64,000 bases of DNA from Microbacterium sp. BH-3-3-3 (GTDB lineage: Bacteria > Actinomycetota > Actinomycetes > Actinomycetales > Microbacteriaceae). Under the pieces are notes generated by a model. It did not search any database. It had not been told where the DNA came from and saw nothing but the letters and a program-made list of their open reading frames with translations. The stretch is from positions 429,520 through 493,519 of the forward strand of contig NZ_VEFS01000001.1 of the NCBI RefSeq assembly GCF_007679045.1. Reading direction: 5' to 3'. A program made the translations under genes and the position numbers. Of the stretch, positions 19,360 through 27,550 are shown one piece after another; the first letter of the stretch is position 1; each line of letters opens with the position of its first letter.

Positions 19360-20501
19360 CGAGCGCCTCCAGACGCGATCATGGCCGGGGCTGACCCCCA
19401 GGCCGGTGTGGTGATGCCGTCGGCGGCGCTCGTCCACGACCGCAGAAGGTCGCGGATGTCATCGTGCTCCTCGGCGGCGATGGCGAGCGCGAGCGACTCC
19501 TCGATCAGGTCGTCGAGCACGACCTTCTCGCCGCCGCGGTCGCTGCTGCGGATCGCGCCCTCGACCATCGCGAGGGTGCGGACGTTCGCGCGCACTTCGT
19601 TCTGCGGGGTGCGACCCGACCGCAGGGACGCGACGAATTCCTTCAGGGACCCCTCGATGCCTTCGCTGTCGCTGCGCACCTCGACCTCGACGCCGACCGT
19701 GTCGGTCTCGACGAGGGCATCCCCGTCCCAGTGCGTGGCGCCGTGCTCGGCGTAGACCCGCCAGTCGGCGTTCCACGACGTCTGCAGTCCGGGCGTCGCG
19801 CGGCTCCCCGAGTAGACGAATCGCGCGCCCGAGGCCAGCTCGAAGGTGGCCGTGGCGGCCGCGTCACCGGCGAACCAGCTCCACGACGGGTTCCAGGAGT
19901 CGCAGCGCACGCTGACCGGTTCGTCGGCGCTGAGGTAACGCAGCATGTCGAAGTGGTGCACCGACATGTCGACCAGCAGAGGGTGCGCCATCTGCTCGCG
20001 GAAGCCGGGCTCGTGGTCCTCGTGGAAGAACTGCGCGTGCACGGCTCCGATCGGACCGAGCGCGCCCACCACGTCGCGGAACGCCGCGAGGTGGTCGAAG
20101 TAGCGTCGCGACTGGCTGACCATGAGCAGCTGCCCCGTCGCGTCGGCGAGTGCGACCTGGCGCAATGCCTCGGCGACCGTCGGGGCGAGCGGCTTCTCGC
20201 ACAGGACGGGGAGCCCCGCGCGCATCGCCTGCTCGTTCACGACCCGATGCGCCTGCGGCACCGTGACGTTGACGACGGCTCGGGCACCGGATCGCTCGAC
20301 GACGTCGACGAGGGATGCGCCGACGACCGCGTCGAGGCCGATCCCCGCGACGGTCTCGCGCGCGAGGTCGACGTCGAGATCGACGACGCCGACGGCGCGT
20401 GCGTGCGGCGAGCGCGACAGCATCCGCAACCACTCCCCACCCATCGCTCCGGCACCGACGACCACGACGGGTAGACGCATCGACTCGGACATCTCCGTCA
20501 T
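19356..20501 (-). CDS. Gfo/Idh/MocA-family NAD(P)-dependent oxidoreductase
   Basis: A 381-residue sugar dehydrogenase-like enzyme. The N-terminal Rossmann domain starts PVVVVGAGAMGGEWLRML. The family catalytic lysine is in VLCEKPLAPTV, and the second-domain histidine motif lies near VDMSVHHFDMLRYL. The substrate could be an inositol, glucoside or other polyol. The ATG overlaps the permease stop (ATGA); further in-frame ATGs lie 3 and 7 codons in. Placement next to a ThuA-like gene supports a coupled redox step on the imported sugar, such as 3-keto-sugar formation, but that is inference. Confidence 0.9.
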   Translation of the reverse strand: MTEMSESMRLPVVVVGAGAMGGEWLRMLSRSPHARAVGVVDLDVDLARETVAGIGLDAVVGASLVDVVERSGARAVVNVTVPQAHRVVNEQAMRAGLPVLCEKPLAPTVAEALRQVALADATGQLLMVSQSRRYFDHLAAFRDVVGALGPIGAVHAQFFHEDHEPGFREQMAHPLLVDMSVHHFDMLRYLSADEPVSVRCDSWNPSWSWFAGDAAATATFELASGARFVYSGSRATPGLQTSWNADWRVYAEHGATHWDGDALVETDTVGVEVEVRSDSEGIEGSLKEFVASLRSGRTPQNEVRANVRTLAMVEGAIRSSDRGGEKVVLDDLIEESLALAIAAEEHDDIRDLLRSWTSAADGITTPAWGSAPAMIASGGAR

Positions 20502-21376
20502 CCCTTCAACGCTCCGCCGAGGCTCGACTTGAGCAGGTTCTTGCGCACCAGCATGTACAGCACGGCGGGGGGCAGGACATAGACCACGGCGCTCGCGGCC
20601 AGCAGGCCCCAGTCGACGATGTTGCGCTCGCTGAAGGCGCGGAACAGTCCGATCGCGAGCGGGTAGAGCTCCTGGTTCTGCAGGAGCACGAGCGGGGTGA
20701 GGAAGTCGCCCCACGAACCCATGAACATGAGCATGGCCGCCGCGCCCAGTCCGGGTCCCATGAGCGGGAGGACGATGCGCCGAGCACCCTGGAGGCGGGT
20801 GTTGCCGTCGGTCCAGGCCGCTTCCTCGAGCTCCATCGGGACCGCGTCGACGGTGCCCTTCATCAACCAGAGGGTCACCGGCAGTCCACTGACCGCCTGC
20901 ACGATGATGAGCCCGTGCAGGGTGTTGGCCAATCCCAGGTTGACCATGATCAGGTACAGCGCCACGATCGTCGCCGGCGCCGGGATGACGCGGATCAGCA
21001 GGATGCTGAACATGAAGAACCGTCGTCCGCGAAAGGCGAACCGCGACAAGGCGTAGCCTCCGGCGATCCCGAGGACGAGGTTCAACGCCGTCGACGAGAT
21101 CGCGATGATCAGACTGTTCACCAGAAGCAGGGGCGTTCCGGATGCCGTGAAGAAGCGCACGAAGTTCTCGAACGAGAGCGCCGGCCATTGGACCGTCGCG
21201 CCCGCATCGGCGTCGACGGCGCTGAACACGACCCACGCGAACGGGACGAGGCAGAACAGTGCCAGCACGACGATCAGCGCGTAGCCGATGCATCTCTGCA
21301 GGACGTCGACGGGACCGAGACGACGTCGACGTTCGACGTGCGCGGAAGCCGCGACGCGGCTGTCGATGGCGGTCAT
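20498..21376 (-). CDS. Carbohydrate ABC transporter permease, MalG/UgpE type
   Basis: A 292-residue inner-membrane permease with six predicted helices and the CUT1 EAA loop (EEAAWTDGNTRLQGARRIVLP), which docks the ATPase. It partners the neighbouring MalF-type subunit, from which it is separated by a single base (TGACATG). The gene ends in an ATGA overlap with the oxidoreductase. Substrate is inferred only from the glycosidases in the same operon. Confidence 0.93.
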   Translation of the reverse strand: MTAIDSRVAASAHVERRRRLGPVDVLQRCIGYALIVVLALFCLVPFAWVVFSAVDADAGATVQWPALSFENFVRFFTASGTPLLLVNSLIIAISSTALNLVLGIAGGYALSRFAFRGRRFFMFSILLIRVIPAPATIVALYLIMVNLGLANTLHGLIIVQAVSGLPVTLWLMKGTVDAVPMELEEAAWTDGNTRLQGARRIVLPLMGPGLGAAAMLMFMGSWGDFLTPLVLLQNQELYPLAIGLFRAFSERNIVDWGLLAASAVVYVLPPAVLYMLVRKNLLKSSLGGALKG

Positions 21377-21377
21377 G

Positions 21378-22319
21378 TCACACCTCTACCTTCGCCAGGC
21401 GCACGTATGTGAAGCCCAGCACGACGACGATGACGAGCAGGATGATCGACGCGGCGCTGCCGATGCCGATCTGCGAGAACTGCAGGGCCCGCTCGTAGAT
21501 GTAGATGGCGGCGATGCGCGTCTGACCGCCGGGGCCACCTCGGGTGAGGAAGTACACGAGACCGAACACGCCGACGGTGCTGATGGTCGTGAGCAGCAGG
21601 TAGAGGAAGACCGGACCGCGGATGAGCGGAAGGGTGACGTGCCGAAACACCTGGACGGCGCTGGCCCCATCGACGCGGGCGGCTTCGATCAGCTCAGCAG
21701 GGACGTCCTCGAGGGCGGCCTGGAACATGATCATGGCGAAGGCCAGACCACGCCAGATGTTGACGAGGATGATGGCGAGCATCGGCGCCGTCTGCAACCA
21801 CGCGGTGGGCTCGGAGCCGAACACCGCGGTGAGCCGGTTCAGCGTCCCCTCCGGGCTGGTCGCCAGCACGCTGGCCCAGGTGAGCGAGGCGACGACCTCC
21901 GGAACGACCATCGGCATGAGCAGCGCGGCCCCGAAGAAGCCCTTGCCGCGGATCCACGGCCGACTCAACAGGATCGCGGCGACCATTCCGAGCACCGTTT
22001 GCCCGACGATCGCCGACCAGAAGAGGAAGGTGCCGGTCTGCCCCAGGGAGCCGAGGAAGTCGGTGCTGCCGAGCAGGTACGCGTAGTTGTCGAACCCCAC
22101 GAACTTCGGATTTCGCGCCGCGAACCCCGTCAACTGCGTGTTGGTGAGGCTGAGCCAGATGCCGTACACGGCCGGCAGCACGATGAACAGCACGATCAGG
22201 ACGGCCGAGGGGCCCAGCAGAAGGAGGACCAGCGGCCATGTGCGGGCGCGCCGGCGCCGCGGCGCAGGCGGCTGCTCAGCCGTCTGCACCGCGGCGGGGA
22301 CGTCGATGATCGACGTCAC
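21378..22319 (-). CDS. Carbohydrate ABC transporter permease, MalF/UgpA type
   Basis: A 313-residue permease with a cytoplasmic proline- and arginine-rich N-terminus (PPAPRRRRARTWP) and about six membrane helices. The EAA loop reads ELIEAARVDGASAVQVFRHVTLPLI. The C-terminal part has the family-typical YFLTRGGPGGQTRIAAIYIYERA. Its GTG overlaps the stop of the binding-protein gene (GTGA). No ATP-binding subunit is encoded in the operon, so a shared MsiK/UgpC-type ATPase elsewhere is expected. Confidence 0.93.
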   Translation of the reverse strand: MTSIIDVPAAVQTAEQPPAPRRRRARTWPLVLLLLGPSAVLIVLFIVLPAVYGIWLSLTNTQLTGFAARNPKFVGFDNYAYLLGSTDFLGSLGQTGTFLFWSAIVGQTVLGMVAAILLSRPWIRGKGFFGAALLMPMVVPEVVASLTWASVLATSPEGTLNRLTAVFGSEPTAWLQTAPMLAIILVNIWRGLAFAMIMFQAALEDVPAELIEAARVDGASAVQVFRHVTLPLIRGPVFLYLLLTTISTVGVFGLVYFLTRGGPGGQTRIAAIYIYERALQFSQIGIGSAASIILLVIVVVLGFTYVRLAKVEV

Positions 22320-23671
22320 TGCTTCACCAGGCTCGGTCCGAGCAGGTCGGTGGCGTCCTTCTTGAAGGCCTCGTAGGCCTGCTTGCCGTCGGCCTGACCG
22401 CTCAGGATCAGCTCGGTCGCGGTGGCGACCGCCTGGCTGATCTGGTCGGCGCCGTCGCCGGTCACCACGAAGACGCTGTTCGAGAGGTCTTCACCGGCCT
22501 GCAGCAGCTGCGGCTCGCCGGAGTAGGGGGCCACGTCGTCGAGGTCGTCGCGGGCGGACGCCGCTCCCGAGGCCACGAGCTGCTCGGCCAGCGGCTTGCC
22601 GCTGGAGAGGTACTTGATGAACTCGAAGGCCGCGGCCTTCTTGTCGGAGTCGGCGGAGATCGCGTAACCGCCACCGGTGCTGCTCCAGCCGTAGGGCTGG
22701 TCGCCGTCGCGCAGACCCGGCCACTGCCACGTCGAGACCTTCTCGGTGAGGCCGTCGATGGGGGTGGCACCGTCGGGGCCCCAGTCGAACTTCCATCCCC
22801 ACGTGCCCTGAGCCGAGACCTGGATGTCGCCCGCGGGGAACTTGACGTACTTCGTCGGCTCCCACGGGTTCGGGTTCTGCAGATCCTGGACCGGCATGAG
22901 GCCCTTCTGCACGAGCTCGGCGTAGAGCTCGAAGACGGCGAGCCAGCCGGGGGTGTCGAGATCCCACGTCGCCGTCTCGCTGTCGTAGTACCCGGTGTCG
23001 GTCCCGCCGAGCAGAGGCTGGAAGCCCTCGCCCCACGTTCCGCCACCCCAGGCCGTTCCGGCGGGGATGACGATGGGCGTCCCACCGGTGGCCGCCTTGA
23101 CCTTCTCGAGGCGCGAGATCAGGTCGTCCCAGGTCTTGGGCTGCGTCGTGTCGACGCCGAGCTGCTCGAGCACGTCCTTGCGGTAGAAGAGGTTCAGCAC
23201 GCCGGCGCCGGAGGGGAGGTTGTAGACCTGACCGTCCTGTCGGGTCATGGCCTCTTTGACGGCGGGGTAGTAGTGCTCCCAGCCCTCCCACTGGTCGAGG
23301 TAGGAATCGAGGGGCTCGAGGTAACCGGCCGACGACCACGCTATGGCCATGTTCTCGCCGATGTCGAGCACGTCGGGCGCCTGACCGGCGATGAGCTGCT
23401 GGGTGAGCTTGGTCTTCACCTGCTCGTCCGTCAGCACATCGGCGATGAGGTCGACCTTGATGTCCTTGCCCTGCTCCTTCATCGCGGCTTCGAAGCCCGG
23501 GATCTCCTTGGAGATCGCGTCGATGTTGGTCTGCTTGCTCTCCAGAATGCTGATCGTCACGGGGCCGTCCGTGCCGTCGCCGCTCGTGGCGTCTCCGGCG
23601 GAGCAGCCGGTGAGTCCCGCCGCGGTGACCACGGTGGCCGTGAACGCAGCAACGACGTATTTGCGCTTCAT
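22316..23671 (-). CDS. Sugar-binding lipoprotein of a CUT1 ABC transporter
   Basis: A 451-residue extracellular solute-binding protein (family 1). MKRKYVVAAFTATVVTAAGL is a lipoprotein signal, and the lipobox LTGC places acylation at C23. The mature part has the type I substrate-binding fold with GQAPDVLDIGENMA and NLFYRKDVLEQLGVDTTQPKTWDDL, both typical of this family. AGGAGAGG lies 8 nt before the ATG. It is the first gene of the seven-gene operon. Upstream lie a promoter and two copies of a GntR-type operator, so expression should respond to the divergent regulator. Confidence 0.94.
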   Translation of the reverse strand: MKRKYVVAAFTATVVTAAGLTGCSAGDATSGDGTDGPVTISILESKQTNIDAISKEIPGFEAAMKEQGKDIKVDLIADVLTDEQVKTKLTQQLIAGQAPDVLDIGENMAIAWSSAGYLEPLDSYLDQWEGWEHYYPAVKEAMTRQDGQVYNLPSGAGVLNLFYRKDVLEQLGVDTTQPKTWDDLISRLEKVKAATGGTPIVIPAGTAWGGGTWGEGFQPLLGGTDTGYYDSETATWDLDTPGWLAVFELYAELVQKGLMPVQDLQNPNPWEPTKYVKFPAGDIQVSAQGTWGWKFDWGPDGATPIDGLTEKVSTWQWPGLRDGDQPYGWSSTGGGYAISADSDKKAAAFEFIKYLSSGKPLAEQLVASGAASARDDLDDVAPYSGEPQLLQAGEDLSNSVFVVTGDGADQISQAVATATELILSGQADGKQAYEAFKKDATDLLGPSLVKQ

Positions 23672-23736
23672 TGCGATGCCTCTCCTGGAAACACCCCGTC
23701 GGCTGCTTTGCCGAGCTGTCGGGTCCATCCCGTCTG

Positions 23737-23750
23737 CATGTTAGGACAAT
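23737..23750. promoter_or_regulatory. GntR-type operator site 1, over the -10 of the sugar ABC operon
   Basis: CATGTTAGGACAAT matches the reverse complement of site 2 (CATGTTAGTACAAA) at 12 of 14 positions. It covers the predicted -10 box of the sugar operon, a position that would block transcription. Confidence 0.6.
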
Positions 23751-23767
23751 TGGAATGAGGTCGTCAA
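23738..23767 (-). promoter_or_regulatory. Predicted housekeeping promoter of the sugar ABC operon
   Basis: On the minus strand TTGACG (23762-23767) and TAACAT (23738-23743) are separated by 18 nt, close to -35/-10 consensus. The implied transcript has a leader of about 60 nt ending in a good ribosome site. Confidence 0.55.
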
Positions 23768-23781
23768 CCGTCTCGGGCGAC

Positions 23782-23795
23782 TTTGTACTAACATG
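23782..23795. promoter_or_regulatory. GntR-type operator site 2, between the divergent genes
   Basis: TTTGTACTAACATG is a degenerate version of the perfect palindrome TTTGTACTTACAAA found in front of iolC. It lies upstream of the ABC promoter's -35 box and 44 bp before the gntR start, so it could also autoregulate gntR. Confidence 0.6.
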
Positions 23796-23838
23796 ACATA
23801 CGCAGGTTTTGTCAGTCCGGACGAGAGTCGAGGGTCGC

Positions 23839-24603
23839 ATGCTCGAGGGAGAACAGCCGGTCGTGCTGCCGGCGGAACAGCTGCTTCAGCCTATGGCGCA
23901 GGCCGCGCCACTGTGGATCCGGCTCTCGCGCGGACTCGAGGCCGCAATCGCCTCGGGGGCCCTGCCCCCGGGCGCTCGGCTCGAGAACGAGGTCTCGATG
24001 AGCGAGAGACTGTCGCTCTCGCGACCGACGGTGCGACGCGCCATCCAGGAACTCGTCGACAAGGGCCTGCTCGTTCGCCGACGCGGAGTGGGAACACAGG
24101 TCGTCCACGGTTCGGTGGCGCGGCAGATCGATCTGACCAGCCTGTACGACGACCTGAAGCGGTCGGGACGCGTCCCCTCCACCCGCGTGCTCGACGTGAC
24201 CTTCGCCCGGGTGGGTCCCGAGGTGACCGAGCAGTTGGGTCTCGACCAGACCTCCCGCGTGCTGAAGATCCGCCGCGTGCGCTTCGCCGACTCCGTGCCG
24301 ATCGCCGTCCTCGAGAACTATCTGCCCGACACCTTCGCCGACATTACCGCGGAGCGACTCGCCGAGGTCGGCCTCTACCAGGAGTTGCATGCCCGGGGCG
24401 TGACGCTGCGCGTCGCGCGCCAGCGCATCGGCGCCCGTCGGGCCAGCGTCGACGAGGGGCTGCTGCTGGACATCGGACGCGGCGCCCCCGTGCTCACCAT
24501 GGACCGCACCGCCTACGACGCCGACGGCGCCGCCGTCGAGTACGGCCGCCATTGCTACCGCCCCGACCTCTACGGGTTCGAGATGACCCTCGTCGAGCGA
24601 TGA
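23839..24603 (+). CDS. GntR-family transcription regulator, HutC subfamily
   Basis: A 254-residue regulator. The winged helix-turn-helix occupies about residues 25-95 (PPGARLENEVSMSERLSLSRP, TVRRAIQELVDKGLLVRRRG), followed by a UTRA ligand-binding domain (RVLKIRRVRFADSVPIAVLE; GAPVLTMDRTAYDADGAAVE). HutC-type members bind small carbohydrate or amino-acid effectors. The ATG is preferred over a TTG ten codons upstream because GAGGG precedes it at normal spacing and the TTG lies near the operator. It diverges from the ABC operon and overlaps a LacI gene (ATGA). It is the best candidate to bind the TTTGTACTTACAAA-type sites here. Confidence 0.9.
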   Translation: MLEGEQPVVLPAEQLLQPMAQAAPLWIRLSRGLEAAIASGALPPGARLENEVSMSERLSLSRPTVRRAIQELVDKGLLVRRRGVGTQVVHGSVARQIDLTSLYDDLKRSGRVPSTRVLDVTFARVGPEVTEQLGLDQTSRVLKIRRVRFADSVPIAVLENYLPDTFADITAERLAEVGLYQELHARGVTLRVARQRIGARRASVDEGLLLDIGRGAPVLTMDRTAYDADGAAVEYGRHCYRPDLYGFEMTLVER

Positions 24604-25616
24604 GGCCCGCGGTGTCGGCGACCCTGCAGGACGTGGCCACGCTCGCGGGGGTGTCCATCAAGACCGTGTCCAACGTCGTGCGCGGGTATCAGCACGTGCG
24701 CCCCTCCACGCGTGCCCGGGTGCAGGCCGCCATCGATGAGCTGGGATACGTCCCTCACAGCATCGCCCGTCGTCTGGCCACCGGCACGACGGGGATGGTC
24801 GCGTTCGCGCTGCCGGCGATCGAGACGCCCTACTTCGCGGAGCTGGCCGCCCTCGTCTCCACCGAGATCGGCGGCTTCGACTACCGCCTGCTGATCGAGC
24901 AGACGTCGGGCAGTCTCGATGACGAGCGAGCGGTTCTGCGGGGGCGCGAGCAGGGGCTGATCGACGGACTCATCTTCCAGCCCACCGAACTCGACGCCGA
25001 CGCCATCGAGCAGTTCCGCGGGTCCACCCCTCTCGTCCTGCTGGGCGAGATCCCTCCGCCGCCGACGGTCGATCACGTCATGGTCGACAACATCGCCGCG
25101 GCGCGGGCCGCCACGTTCCACCTGCTGCACTCGGGGCGGACGCGCATCGCCTTCCTCGGATACGCGGCAGCCGCCGGCCATGCGACGGCGAGCCTGCGCG
25201 CCGAGGGCTATCTGTCGGCCCTCGAGGACTGCGGAGCTCATCGCAGCGACGACCTGCTCATCCCGATGCAGCGCTTCGGGGCGTTCGCGGCCGAGGCGGC
25301 GGTGATCGATGCGATCGAGACGGGGGTGAGCTTCGACGGCCTGGTGTGCTTCGACGACCTCGCCGGCATCGGGGCGATGAAGGCCCTCGCCCGCGCGGGA
25401 CGCGTCGTCCCCGACGACGTGGGCGTCGTCGGGTGGGACGACATCCTGATGTCCAACTTCACCAATCCGGGGCTGACGACCGTCCGCCCCGACAAGCCCA
25501 CGCTGACCCGAACGGCCTTCCGGATGCTCCGGGAGCGCATGGACGGAGCGGGCGGCCCCGGTCGGCACGAGACGGTCGGATTCGACCTGGTCGTGCGCGG
25601 GAGTACCGCGAGCTAA
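24600..25616 (+). CDS. LacI-family transcription regulator
   Basis: A 338-residue repressor with an N-terminal helix-turn-helix (TLQDVATLAGVSIKTVSNVV) and hinge helix (PHSIARRLATG), then a periplasmic-binding-protein-like effector domain. That domain contains HVMVDNIAAARAATFHLLHSG and ends VGVVGWDDILMSNFTNPGLTTV. Its ATG overlaps the gntR stop. The next gene is a GH2 hydrolase, and a near-perfect 16-bp palindrome with a CG-containing centre lies directly after the lacI stop codon, so the protein probably represses that gene. A sugar released by the local glycosidases is the likely inducer. Confidence 0.92.
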   Translation: MRPAVSATLQDVATLAGVSIKTVSNVVRGYQHVRPSTRARVQAAIDELGYVPHSIARRLATGTTGMVAFALPAIETPYFAELAALVSTEIGGFDYRLLIEQTSGSLDDERAVLRGREQGLIDGLIFQPTELDADAIEQFRGSTPLVLLGEIPPPPTVDHVMVDNIAAARAATFHLLHSGRTRIAFLGYAAAAGHATASLRAEGYLSALEDCGAHRSDDLLIPMQRFGAFAAEAAVIDAIETGVSFDGLVCFDDLAGIGAMKALARAGRVVPDDVGVVGWDDILMSNFTNPGLTTVRPDKPTLTRTAFRMLRERMDGAGGPGRHETVGFDLVVRGSTAS

Positions 25617-25632
25617 TTTGCAGCGCTGGAAA
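25617..25632. promoter_or_regulatory. Probable LacI operator in front of the GH2 gene
   Basis: TTTGCAGCGCTGGAAA is a 16-bp inverted repeat with one mismatched pair around an 8-bp perfect core (CAGCGCTG). The length and symmetric centre are typical of LacI-family operators. It sits between the lacI stop and the GH2 start. Confidence 0.6.
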
Positions 25633-25653
25633 ATCTGCGCCACAGTGTTGCGC

Positions 25654-27471
25654 ATGCAACCCCTGACTCCTCCTGCATCCGACCTCGATGGCGAGTACCC
25701 GCGACCGCAGCTGCGCCGACCCGACTGGCGGAGCCTCGACGGCGAGTGGCGCTTCGCCTACGACGACGACGAAACCGGCACGGCGGCGGGCTGGTTCCGC
25801 ACCGGCGACTTCGACCGCGTCATCGCCGTGCCGTACCCTCCGGAATCGGCTCTCTCGGGCATCGGCGACACGTCCTACCACGCGGTGCTCTGGTACTCCC
25901 GTCGTCTGAGCGCCGAGGAGGTCGCGCGCACCAACCCCGCCGGGCGCCTTCTGCTGCACTTCGGCGCGGTCGACTACGCCGCGACCGTCTGGCTCAACGG
26001 CAGCCAGGTGGCCACGCACCGCGGTGGGCAGACGCCCTTCACCGCCGACATCACCGACCACATCGCCGCGGACGGCGACGATCTCCTCGTCGTGCAGGCG
26101 ATCGACCGTCCCCTCGACGTCGGTCAGCCCCGGGGCAAGCAGGAGTGGCTGCCGGAGCCGCACGAGATCTGGTACTCCCGCACGAGCGGCATCTGGCAGC
26201 CCGTGTGGGTCGAGGAGGTGCCCGCGACCCACGTCACCGAACTCTCGTGGCGCACGACGCGCAGCACCGACAGCGTCGTCCTGGAAGTCCTCTGCAACCG
26301 CCCCCTCGGCCCCGACGCGGTGATCGACGTGGAGCTGAGCTACGCCGGTTCCCCTCTCACCCGGGTGCAGGTCGCGTCGCCGGCCACGGGGGCGCCGATC
26401 CTCGACATCCCCCTGCGCGACCAGCGCAACGGACAGCACTACGAGAAGCTCGTCTGGACGCCCGAGACACCCCGACTGATCGACGCGACCGTCACGATCA
26501 CCGACGGGGACTCCGTCGACGCGGTCTCGTCGTACCTGGGGCTGCGTACCGTCGGCACGGCGGCCGGACGGTTCCTGCTCAACGACCGGCCGTACTTCGT
26601 CCGCTCGGTACTCGAGCAGGGGTTCTGGCCGGAGTCCCACCTCGCCGCACCCAGCGCGGACGCGCTGCGGGCCGAGGTGCAGCTCATCAAGGACATGGGA
26701 TTCAATGCCGCCCGCCTCCACCAGAAGGCCGAGGACCCCCGGTTCCTTTATTGGGCGGACCGGCTCGGCCTGCTGCTGTGGGGAGAGGCGCCCGCCGCGT
26801 TCGAATTCACCACCAGCGCGATGACCGATCTGACCCGCGAGTGGGTCGACCTCGTCCGTCGCGATCGCTCGCACCCCTCGATCGTCACGTGGGTGCCCTT
26901 CAACGAGAGCTGGGGCGTGCGCGACGTCGTCACGGACGAGCCGCAGCGGGCGTTCACGCGCGGATTGGCCGACCTGACCCGCGCGCTCGATCCGACCCGC
27001 CCCGTCATCTCGAACGACGGGTGGGAGCACACCCGATCGGACATCCTCTCGGTGCACGACTACGACCCCGACCCCGAGACGTTCGCCCGGCGCTACGCCG
27101 ATCGGGACGCCCTGTCGCGATTGTTCGCCGGGTACGGCCCGTCGCACCGGCTGATGATGGCGGAGGGGACGGCCGACGTCGACACCCTCCCGGTCATGGT
27201 CACCGAGTTCGGGGGCGTGAAGTACGAGACCTCCGCCTCGGCGCCGGCATGGGGATACTCCACGAGCGCGACCCCCGAAGAGCTGGAACATCACCTCCGC
27301 GGCCTCTTCGGCGCTCTCCTCGACAGCACCGTGCTGTCCGGCTTCTGCTACACGCAGCTCACCGACACGATGCAGGAGGCGAACGGCCTCGCCTTCGAGG
27401 ACCGGACGCCGAAACTGCCCCTCGAGACGCTCCGATCCATCATCGGCCGGGAGTCCCACTCGCAGCCCTGA
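25654..27471 (+). CDS. Glycoside hydrolase family 2 enzyme (beta-galactosidase / glucuronidase / mannosidase type)
   Basis: A 605-residue cytoplasmic GH2 protein with sugar-binding (1-190), immunoglobulin-like (about 190-300) and barrel (300-605) domains. The acid/base is E418 in WVPFNESWG and the nucleophile E518 in VMVTEFGG. YSRTSGIWQPVWVE marks the N-terminal domain. Members cleave beta-galactosides, beta-mannosides, beta-glucuronides or arabinosides, and the sequence does not fix which. The ATG at 25654 is chosen because an upstream TTG overlaps the operator. No clear ribosome site is present, so the transcript may be leaderless. LacI control is likely. Confidence 0.9.
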   Translation: MQPLTPPASDLDGEYPRPQLRRPDWRSLDGEWRFAYDDDETGTAAGWFRTGDFDRVIAVPYPPESALSGIGDTSYHAVLWYSRRLSAEEVARTNPAGRLLLHFGAVDYAATVWLNGSQVATHRGGQTPFTADITDHIAADGDDLLVVQAIDRPLDVGQPRGKQEWLPEPHEIWYSRTSGIWQPVWVEEVPATHVTELSWRTTRSTDSVVLEVLCNRPLGPDAVIDVELSYAGSPLTRVQVASPATGAPILDIPLRDQRNGQHYEKLVWTPETPRLIDATVTITDGDSVDAVSSYLGLRTVGTAAGRFLLNDRPYFVRSVLEQGFWPESHLAAPSADALRAEVQLIKDMGFNAARLHQKAEDPRFLYWADRLGLLLWGEAPAAFEFTTSAMTDLTREWVDLVRRDRSHPSIVTWVPFNESWGVRDVVTDEPQRAFTRGLADLTRALDPTRPVISNDGWEHTRSDILSVHDYDPDPETFARRYADRDALSRLFAGYGPSHRLMMAEGTADVDTLPVMVTEFGGVKYETSASAPAWGYSTSATPEELEHHLRGLFGALLDSTVLSGFCYTQLTDTMQEANGLAFEDRTPKLPLETLRSIIGRESHSQP

Positions 27472-27491
27472 GCGCTCGCCTCGAACGACGG

Positions 27492-27527
27492 CGAACGGCG
27501 GTGGACCTTCGGGGCCACCGCCGTTCG
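27492..27527. terminator. Bidirectional terminator between GH2 and iolD
   Basis: CGAACGGCGGTGG pairs perfectly with CCACCGCCGTTCG over a 10-nt loop, 20 nt after the GH2 stop and 24 nt from the convergent iolD stop. Confidence 0.85.
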
Positions 27528-27550
27528 CGACTGGACGGGGAGGACCGTGC

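Noticed and set aside
23809-23838. TTG start ten codons upstream for the GntR regulator
   Set aside because: It has no ribosome site and lies close to the operator; the ATG at 23839 is better placed.
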